Source of the DNA: Paenibacillus polymyxa M1
GTDB lineage: Bacteria; Bacillota; Bacilli; Paenibacillales; Paenibacillaceae
Assembly: GCF_000237325.1 (NCBI RefSeq)
Contig: NC_017542.1
Coordinates: 5,760,501 to 5,824,500 of the forward strand
Reading direction: 5' to 3'
Length of the DNA: 64,000 nt
The notes beneath the pieces are model-generated. The model saw only the letters and a program-made list of their open reading frames with translations, ran no database searches and was not told the origin of the DNA. The stretch's first letter is position 1. Every line of letters begins with the position of its first letter. This document shows, piece after piece, positions 1 through 9,184 of the stretch. A program made the translations under genes and the position numbers.

Positions 1-9
1 TTTGTTCAT
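1..9 (-). CDS. Start of a gene running out of the window
   Basis: A start codon lies at 9..7 on the minus strand (codons for Met-Asn-Lys), preceded by AGGAG at 20..16 with a 6-base spacer. Only three codons are inside the window, so the product cannot be named. It is divergent from the acetyltransferase gene that starts at 171. The call rests only on the start codon and the good ribosome-binding site. Confidence 0.45.
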
Positions 10-170
10 TCCAATCTCCTATCTTCCAAAATAAAGAATGTTCAGGCATATCGGTTTATATTTCGTTAGCTTTATATTAGCTTATCGATATACTAATTGT
101 AACCCTACAGCAACATACGGAGTGTATAATAAGACAATCCAAATATACTGGATTTTCAGGAGGAAGAACA

Positions 171-1028
171 GTGATCACCTATTTGAGATGCAATGAAGTC
201 AGCATGGAGCACATTTCGCAGGCATTTTCGCTCGGATTCTCAGACTATTCCATTCGCCTGACCATGGAACAGGACGATTTCGCGGCACGTTTTTTCGGTC
301 CAGAGGGTAATTCACGGAGCCACTCTTTCCTTGCCATGGATGAAGATCAGCCAATCGGCTTGATTCTCGGCGGTATCCGGCAGTTTGACGGGTACAAGAC
401 CATGCGTTGCGGTACGCTATGCATCGGTCCAGCTTACCGTGGCCAGGGTATTAGCAACAGGTTGCTCGAATTGCATAAACAAACGGCCATCTCCGCGGGC
501 TGCCAGCAGCTATGGCTCGAAGTCATCAGAGATAATCATCGAGCTGTTCAATTTTATAAAAGGCACGGCTATCAGGCACGCTATACGCTGAAATATTATA
601 ACGCTATGCTCCCATCGGTCTCTCCCGCTCCTTCATCTTCGTACACTCTTAAAAAACTTATGTTTGATGATGTCGCAGATTTCCGTACAACCCTCACCGA
701 CTGTCACATCCATTGGCAAAGTGACACACCTTATTACGCCAACAGCACACAAGAAGTTTTTCTCGGCATCTATGCAGTCGATCAAACCCGACTCGGCATG
801 ATTGCTATGGGTGCTCAAGGTAAAATCAACTTTCTTTGGGTCGATCCCAAACATCGAAACCAAGGCCTTGGACGTACCCTACTTCATAAAGCGGCAGAAA
901 CCCAAAAGGTCGAGAAGGTATATATCTGCCTGTCCGACAATAACTCCCTTGAAGGCTTTATCCAAAAGGTAGGCTTCTCTAAGGACCCTATTGAGCAGTA
1001 TGAAATGTATATACCCCTTCATAGATAA
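171..1028 (+). CDS. Tandem GNAT-family N-acetyltransferase
   Basis: Predicted cytosolic acetyl-CoA-dependent N-acetyltransferase of 285 residues. Two GNAT units are visible: the first has the acetyl-CoA loop RGQGIS near residue 90, the second RNQGLG near residue 230 within WVDPKHRNQGLGRTLL. The first half is the more complete domain and the second may be a shorter duplicate. The GTG start at 171 is supported by AGGAGG at 158-163. The gene overlaps the convergent GNAT gene by 10 bases. The substrate cannot be told from sequence; small amines, aminoglycosides or protein N-termini are all possible for this superfamily. Confidence 0.85.
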   Translation: MITYLRCNEVSMEHISQAFSLGFSDYSIRLTMEQDDFAARFFGPEGNSRSHSFLAMDEDQPIGLILGGIRQFDGYKTMRCGTLCIGPAYRGQGISNRLLELHKQTAISAGCQQLWLEVIRDNHRAVQFYKRHGYQARYTLKYYNAMLPSVSPAPSSSYTLKKLMFDDVADFRTTLTDCHIHWQSDTPYYANSTQEVFLGIYAVDQTRLGMIAMGAQGKINFLWVDPKHRNQGLGRTLLHKAAETQKVEKVYICLSDNNSLEGFIQKVGFSKDPIEQYEMYIPLHR

Positions 1029-1570
1029 TTGATATATTCTGATTTAACGAGTGCGCACATGCAAAGATCATCATATTTCCCCAACGTAAATTCATACTGG
1101 GACAGGATTCCTTCCTGCCGAAAGCCTGCTTTTTCAAGCAAACGCAAGGATTGCGTATTCTCCGGCTCTACTAGTGCCTGAATGCGGTTCAAGAGGAGGG
1201 TATTAAACCCATAGTCGATTACAGCTGCAAGTACCTCTGACATTAACCCTTGGCCCCAACAGGCTCTGGACAATTCATAACCCATTTCTGCTCGGTGATG
1301 ACGTTGATCCCAGTTATGAAATCCGCAAGAACCGATGATTTTACCGTCCTTCGTTTGAAGAGCCCAGCGAATTCCCTGATCTGTCTCAAAAATCCGATCA
1401 TACCAACGGATCTCTTCCAGTGCCTCTTCTTCAGACTCAAATGGGCTCACTCCATAAAACTTCATCACCTGTTCATCTGAAAAGTATTCCAACATGTCCT
1501 TGCTGTCCGTCGCTACCATTTTCCGTAATACAAGACGTTCGGTTGTTATAACCGGAAACTCACCTTTCAT
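1019..1570 (-). CDS. RimJ/RimL-type GNAT acetyltransferase
   Basis: A 183-residue GNAT protein of the RimJ/RimL subgroup, whose members acetylate ribosomal-protein or other alpha-amino groups, or small molecules. The N-terminal pattern TERLVLRKMVATD, the central YELSRACWGQGLMSEV acetyl-CoA loop and the NTQSLRLLEKAGFRQEG segment are typical. Length fits the family. The start at 1570 is preceded by GGGTGAG. It is convergent with, and overlaps by 10 bases, the tandem GNAT gene, so the two 3' ends share DNA. The real substrate is unknown. Confidence 0.88.
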   Translation of the reverse strand: MKGEFPVITTERLVLRKMVATDSKDMLEYFSDEQVMKFYGVSPFESEEEALEEIRWYDRIFETDQGIRWALQTKDGKIIGSCGFHNWDQRHHRAEMGYELSRACWGQGLMSEVLAAVIDYGFNTLLLNRIQALVEPENTQSLRLLEKAGFRQEGILSQYEFTLGKYDDLCMCALVKSEYINYL

Positions 1571-1804
1571 ATTCTCACCCCTGTCCCCTTGTTCACTTTC
1601 GCCAGCTTTCCATTCATACCTACGCCTCCTAGTTCAATATTCGATTTCATTACTTTCTTCTTCCAATTATAAAGTAATTGAAAGAATACCTCTAAAGGGA
1701 TATTTATAATTAGTTCTTTGTTTATAGAATGTTTTCCTAAAAATGGATGATAAAAAGACCGTTATATAAGGAGTGTGTCTTAAATTATGGAATATTAAAA
1801 TGAG

Positions 1805-2932
1805 GTGTACGATTTGGAAGACCAGCACATATCACAGAATTCACAGGCAACAGCAAGAGAGAGGTACATTCGGCATGGGCAAAACTATGGAGAAACAAAC
1901 AGAATGGCCGAAATATCAAAAACCTACGGTTCGTCTATTTTGTTTAGACGTTGGGGAGCAACGATTTTTGATTTCATATTTTTTATAATCGGTTATATTT
2001 GTTTTTTTATCTCGGTCATTCAGGTAACAGACAGATGGTTGTTGCCTTTAGCGATTGCTTCCCGTTGCATTCTGATTATAGCTTTCTTCTGCTATTATTT
2101 GCTTTTGGAAGGTTACACAGGCTATACGCTTGGCAAATTCGTTTTTCGTATTAAGGTGGTTAACGGAGAAGGAAACCCTCCTGGTTTTCTTAAATCACTC
2201 ATTCGCACGCTGCTCAGGTTAATAGATACCAATCCATTGCTAATGGGTTCACTACCTGCTGGTATCAGCGTGTTAGTAACTGCATCAAGACAACGAATTG
2301 GTGATTTAGCCGCAGGTACATATGTGGTAAAGGTACGGGATTTAGAGCCGATTAGCAAAAAGGTAATGAGATGGTCGCTCTTTATATTTTTTACCGCAAT
2401 GGTGATTTTGGGAGCCTCGTTTGTAAATGCTATTTTTGTACTGGCAAACAGTTACGAGTCCAATGAAGCTCCGGTAAGCAAGCAGGAACAGAGCTATGTA
2501 AGTAGAGATGGAAGATTTCAAATCTCAGCCCCGTTAGACTGGTCAACAGACCCGGACTGGGAAGGAAAAGCAGATATTGCGATATTCAATCCCTACATTC
2601 AAAAGTCTGTTATCGTACGATCCAATTCGAAGGAGAAATTGGGTAATGTAACGCGCCAGTACTACACAAAGAAAATCCAAAACAATATAACCAAAGAGTT
2701 TAATCTCTCTACGGTAGGACCTTCATCCAACACCACGATTCAAGGATATCCTGCCACTCAGTTCACGATTAAAGGACAGAAAGATGTAGACCGTTATGTC
2801 ACCCATGTAGCTATTATTGAAACTGAAAATAATTTCTATCAGATCATCGGTTATACACCTGCATCAAAATATAGCCGTTTAAAGAAAGAACTTCATGACA
2901 TTACCTATAGCTTTCGTGAGGTTCGACCATAG
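1805..2932 (+). CDS. RDD-family membrane protein
   Basis: An integral membrane protein whose residues ~45-180 form an RDD domain: the first arginine in LFRRWGATIFDFIFF, two hydrophobic spans, and the QRIGDLAAGTYVV end, where the Asp pair of the family sits. A further hydrophobic segment at ~195-215 leads to an extracytoplasmic C-terminal region of ~155 residues containing a PsbP/DUF1795-like stretch (DGRFQISAPLDWS). RDD proteins are linked to ion or solute transport but the substrate is unknown. The GTG at 1805 has no good ribosome-binding site; the ATG at 1904, after GGAG at 1889-1892, is an alternative that removes 33 residues. Confidence 0.72.
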   Translation: MYDLEDQHISQNSQATARERYIRHGQNYGETNRMAEISKTYGSSILFRRWGATIFDFIFFIIGYICFFISVIQVTDRWLLPLAIASRCILIIAFFCYYLLLEGYTGYTLGKFVFRIKVVNGEGNPPGFLKSLIRTLLRLIDTNPLLMGSLPAGISVLVTASRQRIGDLAAGTYVVKVRDLEPISKKVMRWSLFIFFTAMVILGASFVNAIFVLANSYESNEAPVSKQEQSYVSRDGRFQISAPLDWSTDPDWEGKADIAIFNPYIQKSVIVRSNSKEKLGNVTRQYYTKKIQNNITKEFNLSTVGPSSNTTIQGYPATQFTIKGQKDVDRYVTHVAIIETENNFYQIIGYTPASKYSRLKKELHDITYSFREVRP

Positions 2933-2964
2933 GCAACATGACTAGCAATGAGAGAATACGACGC

Positions 2965-2998
2965 AAAAAACAGGCGCTCCTTGGAGCCCTGTTTTTTT
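2965..2998 (+). terminator. Rho-independent terminator after the RDD gene
   Basis: A hairpin with arms CAGGcGCTCC and GGAGCCCTG is flanked by A-rich sequence on the left and a run of seven T on the right, 33 bases after the RDD stop codon. Confidence 0.85.
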
Positions 2999-3153
2999 GC
3001 ATACAACTACTCTTGATATCTATGATAAAATAGGCTGACACGTTCAGCGCCCTGCTCTATTATATTGTTCAGATGCACAACGAATTGAAAACCCTTTCAA
3101 AAATGCGATATAGTAAAACACCTTACATCACTAGATAAAGGAGGAGTCCTGAT

Positions 3154-4194
3154 TTGTTTCCGCTCTCCGAAAGACAAGCCCAAGACATCGTAGACAAAAT
3201 GATGAAGGATATTCCATACAACATCAATATTATGAATGAACGAGGCATCATCATTGGCAGCGGCGAGAGTGAACGAATCGGAACCATTCACCAGGGGGCT
3301 GTTCAGGCGCTCGAAACCGAGAAAATGATTGAAGTGTGGCAGGACGGACATTACGAGAAAAAGGGAACCAATGAACCAATTGTCATTCATCATGAGCTAG
3401 TCGGTGTCATTGGTATTTCAGGCAATCCTGACGAAGTGCGTCCTTTTTGCAATATTGTTAAAACTACGGTGTCTCTTCTGATTGAACAGCGCATTTCCTT
3501 GGAGCATTTGGCCCACGAGGCCAACCGTAAAAAATCCGTACTGGAAATGCTGTTAAATCATCAGGGAGCCTACACCCAAAAAATAAAAAAAGAAGCTGCT
3601 CAATATCACATTGATTTGCTTCTCAAAACTTCGGCTGTATATGTAAAGCATCTTCCTTCAGATCCTGCTCATTTGGCCGAGTTATCCAATATATTGATGC
3701 AGCACCCATCCTTTCGGATGGAGGAAGACAGTTATCTCATCCTGATACAAAATCAGGAACCAACCGCCAAACTGTTGGAACCACTTGTACGCAGCCATCC
3801 CGATGTGCTGCTTGCCATCAGCAGACAAGAACACAGCATTGCCAATGTTTATATGCAAGCCAAGTCCGCTATGAATGTTTTACTAGCACTGCGTCCGCCT
3901 GTGCAGATCGTTTCTTTTGTTGAAGTCGAATTTCTGGTCAAATTAAGCCAAACCAACCTGACCAACACGATTCATCTGGTTAGCAAGCTGGAAGATACCG
4001 TGGATTTGCTGGATACGCTGCGAAGCTTTATTAACCATAACGGCAGTGTCTCCTTCACCGCAGATGAATTAAACATTCACCGAAATACACTGCAATACCG
4101 CCTGAAGCGCATCCATACCTTAACTGGCAAAGATCCCCGGAATCTCCTTCAGCTTTTTGAGCTTACGCACGGCTTATTGGCGCTGTATCAATAA
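3154..4194 (+). CDS. cdaR: CdaR-type sugar-diacid/glycerate regulator
   Basis: A 346-residue transcription regulator of the CdaR family, whose members activate genes for glucarate, glycerate or related acids. Residues 1-135 carry the diacid-recognition domain (AQDIVDKMM, NIMNERGIIIGSG, GVIGISG) and the C-terminus the PucR-type helix-turn-helix (LNIHRNTLQYRLKRI, residues ~308-322). TTG at 3154 follows a strong AAGGAGGAG at 3138-3146. It is convergent with the glycerate kinase gene, 25 bases away, and the kinase and permease downstream are the natural targets. The 7-2-7 palindrome at 6770 is a candidate binding site. The family call is firm; the ligand is inferred from neighbours. Confidence 0.87.
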   Translation: MFPLSERQAQDIVDKMMKDIPYNINIMNERGIIIGSGESERIGTIHQGAVQALETEKMIEVWQDGHYEKKGTNEPIVIHHELVGVIGISGNPDEVRPFCNIVKTTVSLLIEQRISLEHLAHEANRKKSVLEMLLNHQGAYTQKIKKEAAQYHIDLLLKTSAVYVKHLPSDPAHLAELSNILMQHPSFRMEEDSYLILIQNQEPTAKLLEPLVRSHPDVLLAISRQEHSIANVYMQAKSAMNVLLALRPPVQIVSFVEVEFLVKLSQTNLTNTIHLVSKLEDTVDLLDTLRSFINHNGSVSFTADELNIHRNTLQYRLKRIHTLTGKDPRNLLQLFELTHGLLALYQ

Positions 4195-4219
4195 ACTGCC
4201 GGATCACGCGAGAATCCGT

Positions 4220-5365
4220 TCATTTCTCATTGAATTGAAGTACTCTTGCGATATTCTCGCACGTACGCTCTACATTTTGCGGTCCTTCGGCCAGCAGCTT
4301 ACCCAGCTCCGAGGCTCCCGGCACGATGCCAAACACTGCATCTATTCCTTCCTTGTACAGCGTGTCGATCCCTTCCCCGATATAACCTGCGACCGCAATG
4401 ACCTTTTTGCCGGATTGTTTGGCTGCCTGAGCTACTCCGTACGGAGTTTTACCGAATTTGGTCTGAAAATCAATGCCGCCTTCCCCCGTCAATACGATAT
4501 CGGCCGTGGCTAGCTTCTGCTTTAAGCCAGTGTATTCAATCACGATTTCAATGCCTTTTTGCAGCGTCGCCTGAGTAAAAATCAATAAGCCCGCACCCAA
4601 GCCACCTGCTGCACCTGCGCCCGGAAGATCGCGTACATCCTTGCCCAGCTGCTGCTTCACCATATCCGCATAATGGGCAAGATTGGCATCCAATTGCTGC
4701 ACCATTTCTGGCGTTGCCCCTTTTTGCGGGCCGAATACACGGGATGCCCCATGCTCTCCGCAGAGCGGATTTGTCACATCACAGGCTACAATCAATTGCA
4801 CCTGCTGCAAGCGGTCGTCCAGGGATGAAATATCAATACTAGCCAGCTCGCCCAGGCTGCCGCCGCCACGTGGAAGAGGATTGCCTGCTGCATCCAGAAA
4901 TTTAGCCCCTAGCGCTTCTGCCATACCTGTACCGCCATCATTCGTTGCGCTTCCGCCAATGCCAATGATAATTTTCCGAATTCCCTGGTTCAGACACTCA
5001 CGGATTAACTCTCCCGTGCCGTAGGTTGTTGTCTTTAACGGGTTTTTGTTGTCCTTATTAACCAGATGGATTCCGCTGGCAGATGCCATCTCGATTGCCG
5101 CAGTGGTGCCGTCTCCCAGCAAGCCGTATGCCGCATTTACAGGTTCTCCAAGCGGTCCGGTCACCTCCATGTAACGAAGCTGTCCGCCTGTCGCATCCAC
5201 CAGTGATTGTACCGTTCCTTCACCGCCGTCTGCCATCGGAACGTGGACATAATGGGCTGTCGGATAGACCTTGCGCAGCCCTTTCTCCATTGCGATGCAC
5301 ACTTCCTTTGCCGTCATGCTTTCTTTAAAAGAGTCCGGTGCCAGTACAAATGTTTTCTCTCTCAT
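4220..5365 (-). CDS. glxK: Glycerate kinase (GlxK/GarK family)
   Basis: Phosphorylates D-glycerate with ATP to feed lower glycolysis. The 381-residue length and the sequence are typical of the GlxK/GarK family: N-terminal FVLAPDSFKESMTA, PMADGGEGT, IGIGGSATNDGG, LPGAGAAGGLG and the TGEGGIDFQT signature near residue 290. The start follows GGGGTGAC at good spacing. It lies 21 bases downstream of a GntP-family permease on the same strand, so the two probably form an operon, and it is convergent with the CdaR-type regulator. Together they suggest uptake and use of glycerate. Confidence 0.93.
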   Translation of the reverse strand: MREKTFVLAPDSFKESMTAKEVCIAMEKGLRKVYPTAHYVHVPMADGGEGTVQSLVDATGGQLRYMEVTGPLGEPVNAAYGLLGDGTTAAIEMASASGIHLVNKDNKNPLKTTTYGTGELIRECLNQGIRKIIIGIGGSATNDGGTGMAEALGAKFLDAAGNPLPRGGGSLGELASIDISSLDDRLQQVQLIVACDVTNPLCGEHGASRVFGPQKGATPEMVQQLDANLAHYADMVKQQLGKDVRDLPGAGAAGGLGAGLLIFTQATLQKGIEIVIEYTGLKQKLATADIVLTGEGGIDFQTKFGKTPYGVAQAAKQSGKKVIAVAGYIGEGIDTLYKEGIDAVFGIVPGASELGKLLAEGPQNVERTCENIARVLQFNEK

Positions 5366-5386
5366 TTTGTCACCCCATCGTGAATA

Positions 5387-6682
5387 TTAAAGTATAAATC
5401 CATATATGATTGTTGCTACAATCGCCATAGTTCCGCCCACAATAGCCTCATAAGGGATCAATCCCATCCGTTGTTTAATGCTCATTTTCATGCTGTCTGC
5501 CGTAACGTGAAAATAGTTGCCCTGTGGTAAGGAATCAATGACGGTAGCTCCTGTATGCACCATTACAGCGGCGGCTAACGGGGCAGTCCCCATGTTCAAA
5601 ATGGCTTCCCCAAACGAGCCAGTCGCCAAAATAACGCCCGTCGAGGTCGACGCTGTGGCAGCCGCCATCAGAATCCCTGCAAGCGGTGCCAAAAATGTGC
5701 CAGAAACTCCCGAAGCTTCAATCAAGCCAACTACCTGAGCAGATAAATTGGAGGCAGAGATCAGACCCGCAATCCCGCCTGCACCGATCAAGATAAGCAC
5801 GGTTGCCGTCATTTTATTCAAACCGGAAGCCGAATACTTCAGAATATTGCGCCCTTGTCCCATGGCCAGCATACCCACAATCCCGGCAATCGGCAGAATG
5901 TACATTGCGTCGACCTTGAAATTCGACAGTGCTTCAATGCCAGAGATGGAACCAATCGGGTTAATCATCAGCAAAATAACGGCTACCACCGGAGCTACAA
6001 TTGCCCGTCCCAATGCCGGGTACTTCGACGTATCGACATCACTATCCATAATATCCTGTTCGGATACCTTCACGCCCTTGTTTTTTAACATAGACGCCAC
6101 CAGAACAGTCATGATTAATCCGCATATCGCGGGCACCACACCCGCCAACATAACGTGGCTTAAATCCAGATTAAACCCGCGTGCTGCCGCAATCGTATTG
6201 GGATTTGGAGAGATAATATTTCCCGCCTTTCCGCCTCCAGACAAGGCCAGCAGGAGAGCCAGCTTGGAAATCCCCATTTTGTTCCCAACCGACAAAGCAA
6301 TAGGTGCCACGATTAGCACTGCGACGGGAATAAATACGCCTACTGCTGTAATAATCATCGTCGCTAACGCTAGGGCAAGGATCGCTTTACTGCCGCCAAA
6401 CTTCTTTACAATAGCCTGTGCAATTGTCTCCGCTGCCCCAGACTCCATCATCACGCCTGCTAATACACCGGCCGCGAGCACACGAATGACCGTCCCCATC
6501 ACACTTTGCGTACCACTAATTAACACGCTGATCGTTTGCTCCAGATTGGCTCCGCCCAATAAAGCGCCTACAATAGCTCCCAAAAATAAGGCGTAAACCG
6601 GATTCAGCTTTCTCAATATCAAAATAATTGCAATAGCCAGCCCTGCCAGAGCTCCTATCCAACTGATCGTTAACCCTTCCAT
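5387..6682 (-). CDS. GntP-family permease (likely glycerate or sugar acid)
   Basis: A 431-residue multi-spanning proton symporter of the GntP family, with about twelve hydrophobic segments. Characteristic blocks include GVLAGVMMESGAAETIAQ, the SGGGKAGNIISPNPNTIAAA loop and HTGATVIDSLPQG near the C-terminus. The operon with glycerate kinase argues for glycerate rather than gluconate, which has its own permease at 9185. The start is preceded by GGGGGGTT. Its promoter must lie in 6690-6895, shared with the divergent gnt operon, where a perfect palindrome at 6770-6785 could be an operator. Confidence 0.88.
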   Translation of the reverse strand: MEGLTISWIGALAGLAIAIILILRKLNPVYALFLGAIVGALLGGANLEQTISVLISGTQSVMGTVIRVLAAGVLAGVMMESGAAETIAQAIVKKFGGSKAILALALATMIITAVGVFIPVAVLIVAPIALSVGNKMGISKLALLLALSGGGKAGNIISPNPNTIAAARGFNLDLSHVMLAGVVPAICGLIMTVLVASMLKNKGVKVSEQDIMDSDVDTSKYPALGRAIVAPVVAVILLMINPIGSISGIEALSNFKVDAMYILPIAGIVGMLAMGQGRNILKYSASGLNKMTATVLILIGAGGIAGLISASNLSAQVVGLIEASGVSGTFLAPLAGILMAAATASTSTGVILATGSFGEAILNMGTAPLAAAVMVHTGATVIDSLPQGNYFHVTADSMKMSIKQRMGLIPYEAIVGGTMAIVATIIYGFIL

Positions 6683-6769
6683 CTGTCTAACCCCCCGGGC
6701 AATTTTTGATTACGCTTTCATTATATCGATTGCAGAGTGTGAATTATATTGAAGAACAGACGAAATTGA

Positions 6770-6785
6770 TTGTGCATTTGCACAA
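6770..6785. promoter_or_regulatory. Palindromic operator candidate (CdaR-type?)
   Basis: TTGTGCA-TT-TGCACAA is a perfect inverted repeat with 7-base arms, about 88 bases upstream of the permease start on one side and 42 bases before the gnt -35 box on the other. The linked CdaR-type activator is the most likely protein to bind it, but this is an inference from position. Confidence 0.5.
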
Positions 6786-6826
6786 AAAAACCGAACTGGC
6801 TTACAAAAATAATCTAATGAATACGC

Positions 6827-6854
6827 TTGCAAATTTAAAATTTTAGATTATAAT
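6827..6854 (+). promoter_or_regulatory. gnt operon promoter
   Basis: TTGCAA at 6827-6832 and TATAAT at 6849-6854, 16 bases apart, fit a vegetative sigma-A promoter. The -10 box runs straight into the GntR operator, so bound GntR would block polymerase. Confidence 0.78.
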
Positions 6855-6870
6855 ACTTGTATACAAGTAT
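6853..6870. promoter_or_regulatory. GntR operator
   Basis: ATACTTGTATACAAGTAT is a perfect 18-base palindrome overlapping the end of the -10 box and the expected transcription start. It matches the gnt operator sequence known for Bacillus subtilis GntR as I remember it. Gluconate would release the repressor. Confidence 0.88.
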
Positions 6871-6895
6871 ACTTGATTGATGAGAAGGTGAATTT

Positions 6896-7627
6896 ATGGT
6901 TCAGTCCAGTGAATTCTTATATCCCTCCAAATGGCTTCTAAAAGCCTCTGCTGGTGATCGTGTAACATCCGAGCTTAGAATGCGCATCATTTCTGGTGCA
7001 ATTGAAAGCGGTACCATATTATCTGAAAATAAATTGGCTGCTGATTTTGCTGTAAGTCGCTCACCTATTCGTGAAGCGTTAAAAATACTGGCTTCCGAAA
7101 ATATCATCCGCTTAGAAAGAATGGGTGCCGTTGTTATGGGGCTATCAGAGAAAGAAATAGAAGAAATTTATGATGTTCGTCTACTTATAGAATCCTTCGT
7201 ATTTGAACGTCTTATAAAGATGGACACTCATGATTTAGCAAAGGAACTTAGTAAAATACTCGAAATGATGAAAGTAGCGGTCAAATACAGTGATGCCGAT
7301 GAGTTTTCATATCAAGATGTCTTGTTCCATGAAACGATTATTCGTGCAGTTAATCATTCATACATCCTGATGATCTGGAATAATTTAAAGCCCGTGATGG
7401 AAAGCCTCATTCTTTTGTCCATGCGTATGCGCTTCAAAGAAAAGTATGAAGACTTTTCGCGGATTGTAAAAAATCATGAGCTTTATATTGAAGCAATCCA
7501 GGCAAAAGATAGAGACCTTATGATTAAGTCTTTACATGTAAACTTTGATGATGTTCAAGGTAAAGTAGAAGACTTATGGATGTCCCAACAACTGCTGTCC
7601 AAAGGAGTCGTGCCACCAAATGACTAA
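6896..7627 (+). CDS. gntR: Gluconate operon repressor GntR
   Basis: A GntR/FadR-subfamily repressor of 243 residues, the length of the B. subtilis protein. The winged helix-turn-helix spans ~20-85 (LSENKLAADFAVSRSPIREAL) and the FCD ligand domain ~90-230, with DVLFHETIIRA supplying the metal/ligand histidine. It binds the palindrome at 6853-6870 and is released by gluconate. ATG 6896 follows GAAGGTG. The end overlaps gntK by 8 bases, so the operon is translationally linked. Base composition is more AT-rich than the glycerate genes beside it and closer to Bacillus, which suggests transfer. Confidence 0.95.
   Translation: MVQSSEFLYPSKWLLKASAGDRVTSELRMRIISGAIESGTILSENKLAADFAVSRSPIREALKILASENIIRLERMGAVVMGLSEKEIEEIYDVRLLIESFVFERLIKMDTHDLAKELSKILEMMKVAVKYSDADEFSYQDVLFHETIIRAVNHSYILMIWNNLKPVMESLILLSMRMRFKEKYEDFSRIVKNHELYIEAIQAKDRDLMIKSLHVNFDDVQGKVEDLWMSQQLLSKGVVPPND
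7003..7016 (+). promoter_or_regulatory. Catabolite-responsive element inside gntR
   Basis: TGAAAGCGGTACCA fits the CcpA box TGWNANCGNTNWCA except for one position. It lies in the gntR coding region, downstream of the promoter, at a position corresponding to the well-known intragenic cre of the B. subtilis gnt operon. A weaker similar sequence, TGAATACGCTTGCA, overlaps the -35 box at 6818-6831. Confidence 0.68.
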
Positions 7628-9158
7628 CTACATGTTAGGTATAGATATCGGAACCACCAGTACAAAAGCTGTTTTATTTAGTGAAAAAGGCGAAGTTATC
7701 CAACAAGAAAATATCGGGTACCCGCTTTATACACCGGATATAGCTACAGCTGAACAAAACCCCGAGGAGATTTTTCAGGCAGTCCTACAAGCGACTTCGA
7801 ATATCATGAAACATCACTCACAAAAAAAGCTATCGTTTGTTTCATTTAGCAGTGCTATGCATAGTGTCATTGCAATGGATGAACACGACCGCCCACTTAC
7901 ACCTTGTATCACTTGGGCAGATAATCGCAGCGAAGCGTGGGCACATCAAATAAAAGATGATTTGAACGGCCAAGAAGTCTATAGACGAACAGGAACACCC
8001 ATTCACCCCATGTCACCCTTAACTAAAATAGCTTGGATTGTGAATGATCTTCCTGAAATCGCTATCAAGGTTAAAAAATATATCGGGATTAAAGAATATA
8101 TTTTCAAAAAGCTCTTTGATCTATATGTTGTTGATTATTCCCTGGCTTCAGCCATGGGCATGATGAATCTCGAAAAGCTGGATTGGGATGAAGAGGCCTT
8201 AAAAATTGCGGGGATAACCCGTTCCCAACTATCTGAGCTCGTACCCACAACCAAAATATTTACCGACTGTAATTCAGTTTTAGCAAAAGAGATGGGTATC
8301 GATCCACAAACACCATTTGTCATTGGAGCCAGCGATGGGGTTCTCTCTAATCTAGGTGTCAATGCGATACGAAAAGGCGAAGTTGCCGTCACCATTGGGA
8401 CAAGCGGTGCCATTCGAACCATCATAGACAAGCCACAAACAGACGAAAAGGGAAGAATATTTTGTTATGCGTTAACGGAAAAGCACTGGGTCATTGGCGG
8501 ACCGGTAAATAACGGCGGGATGGTCCTTCGCTGGATTCGTGACGAGCTTGCCTCATCAGAAGTAGAAACAGCCAAACGACTAGGAATTGATCCATATGAT
8601 GTGTTGACTAAAATTGCTGAACGCGTAAGGCCAGGATCTGATGGATTGTTATTCCACCCCTACCTCGCTGGTGAACGTGCACCCTTATGGAATCCAGACG
8701 TACGTGGCTCATTCTTCGGTTTAACGATGTCACATAAAAAGGAACATATGATTCGCGCAGCCTTAGAAGGAGTCATTTACAATTTATACACCGTATTTTT
8801 GGCCTTAACCGAATGCATGGACGGGCCAGTGACCCGAATCCAAGCTACAGGAGGCTTCGCAAGATCGGATGTTTGGCGGCAAATGATGTCTGATATATTC
8901 GCATCTGAAGTCGTCGTTCCAGAAAGCTACGAAAGTTCTTGTCTAGGAGCTTGTATTTTAGGCTTGTACGCCACCGGAAAAATCCAATCATTTGAAGTCG
9001 TCTCTGAAATGATTGGCAGTACCAACAAACATGCACCCAAAGAAGAAGCAACCAAGGAATATAGAAAGTTGCTGCCGATTTTCATTAACCTATCCAGAGT
9101 ATTGGAAGACGATTATACACGGATTGCCAATTATCAAAGAAGCTTAATTAAACACTAA
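7620..9158 (+). CDS. gntK: Gluconokinase
   Basis: Phosphorylates gluconate to 6-phosphogluconate with ATP, the entry step into the pentose phosphate pathway. It is a 512-residue FGGY-family sugar kinase with N-terminal ATP loop GIDIGTTSTKAVLF, the WADNRS substrate region near residue 98, IGTSGAIR, LAGERAPLWNPD near residue 350 and GGFARSDVWRQM in the C-terminal FGGY signature. It overlaps gntR by 8 bases and is 26 bases from gntP. The order gntR-gntK-gntP and the lengths match B. subtilis; the fourth Bacillus gene gntZ is absent. Confidence 0.96.
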   Translation: MTNYMLGIDIGTTSTKAVLFSEKGEVIQQENIGYPLYTPDIATAEQNPEEIFQAVLQATSNIMKHHSQKKLSFVSFSSAMHSVIAMDEHDRPLTPCITWADNRSEAWAHQIKDDLNGQEVYRRTGTPIHPMSPLTKIAWIVNDLPEIAIKVKKYIGIKEYIFKKLFDLYVVDYSLASAMGMMNLEKLDWDEEALKIAGITRSQLSELVPTTKIFTDCNSVLAKEMGIDPQTPFVIGASDGVLSNLGVNAIRKGEVAVTIGTSGAIRTIIDKPQTDEKGRIFCYALTEKHWVIGGPVNNGGMVLRWIRDELASSEVETAKRLGIDPYDVLTKIAERVRPGSDGLLFHPYLAGERAPLWNPDVRGSFFGLTMSHKKEHMIRAALEGVIYNLYTVFLALTECMDGPVTRIQATGGFARSDVWRQMMSDIFASEVVVPESYESSCLGACILGLYATGKIQSFEVVSEMIGSTNKHAPKEEATKEYRKLLPIFINLSRVLEDDYTRIANYQRSLIKH

Positions 9159-9184
9159 AAGGATAAATACAGGGGGTAATTACA

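Noticed and set aside
5748..6596. 282-codon plus-strand frame
   Set aside because: Antisense to the GntP-family permease; its hydrophobic/proline-rich sequence is what a reversed membrane-protein gene gives.
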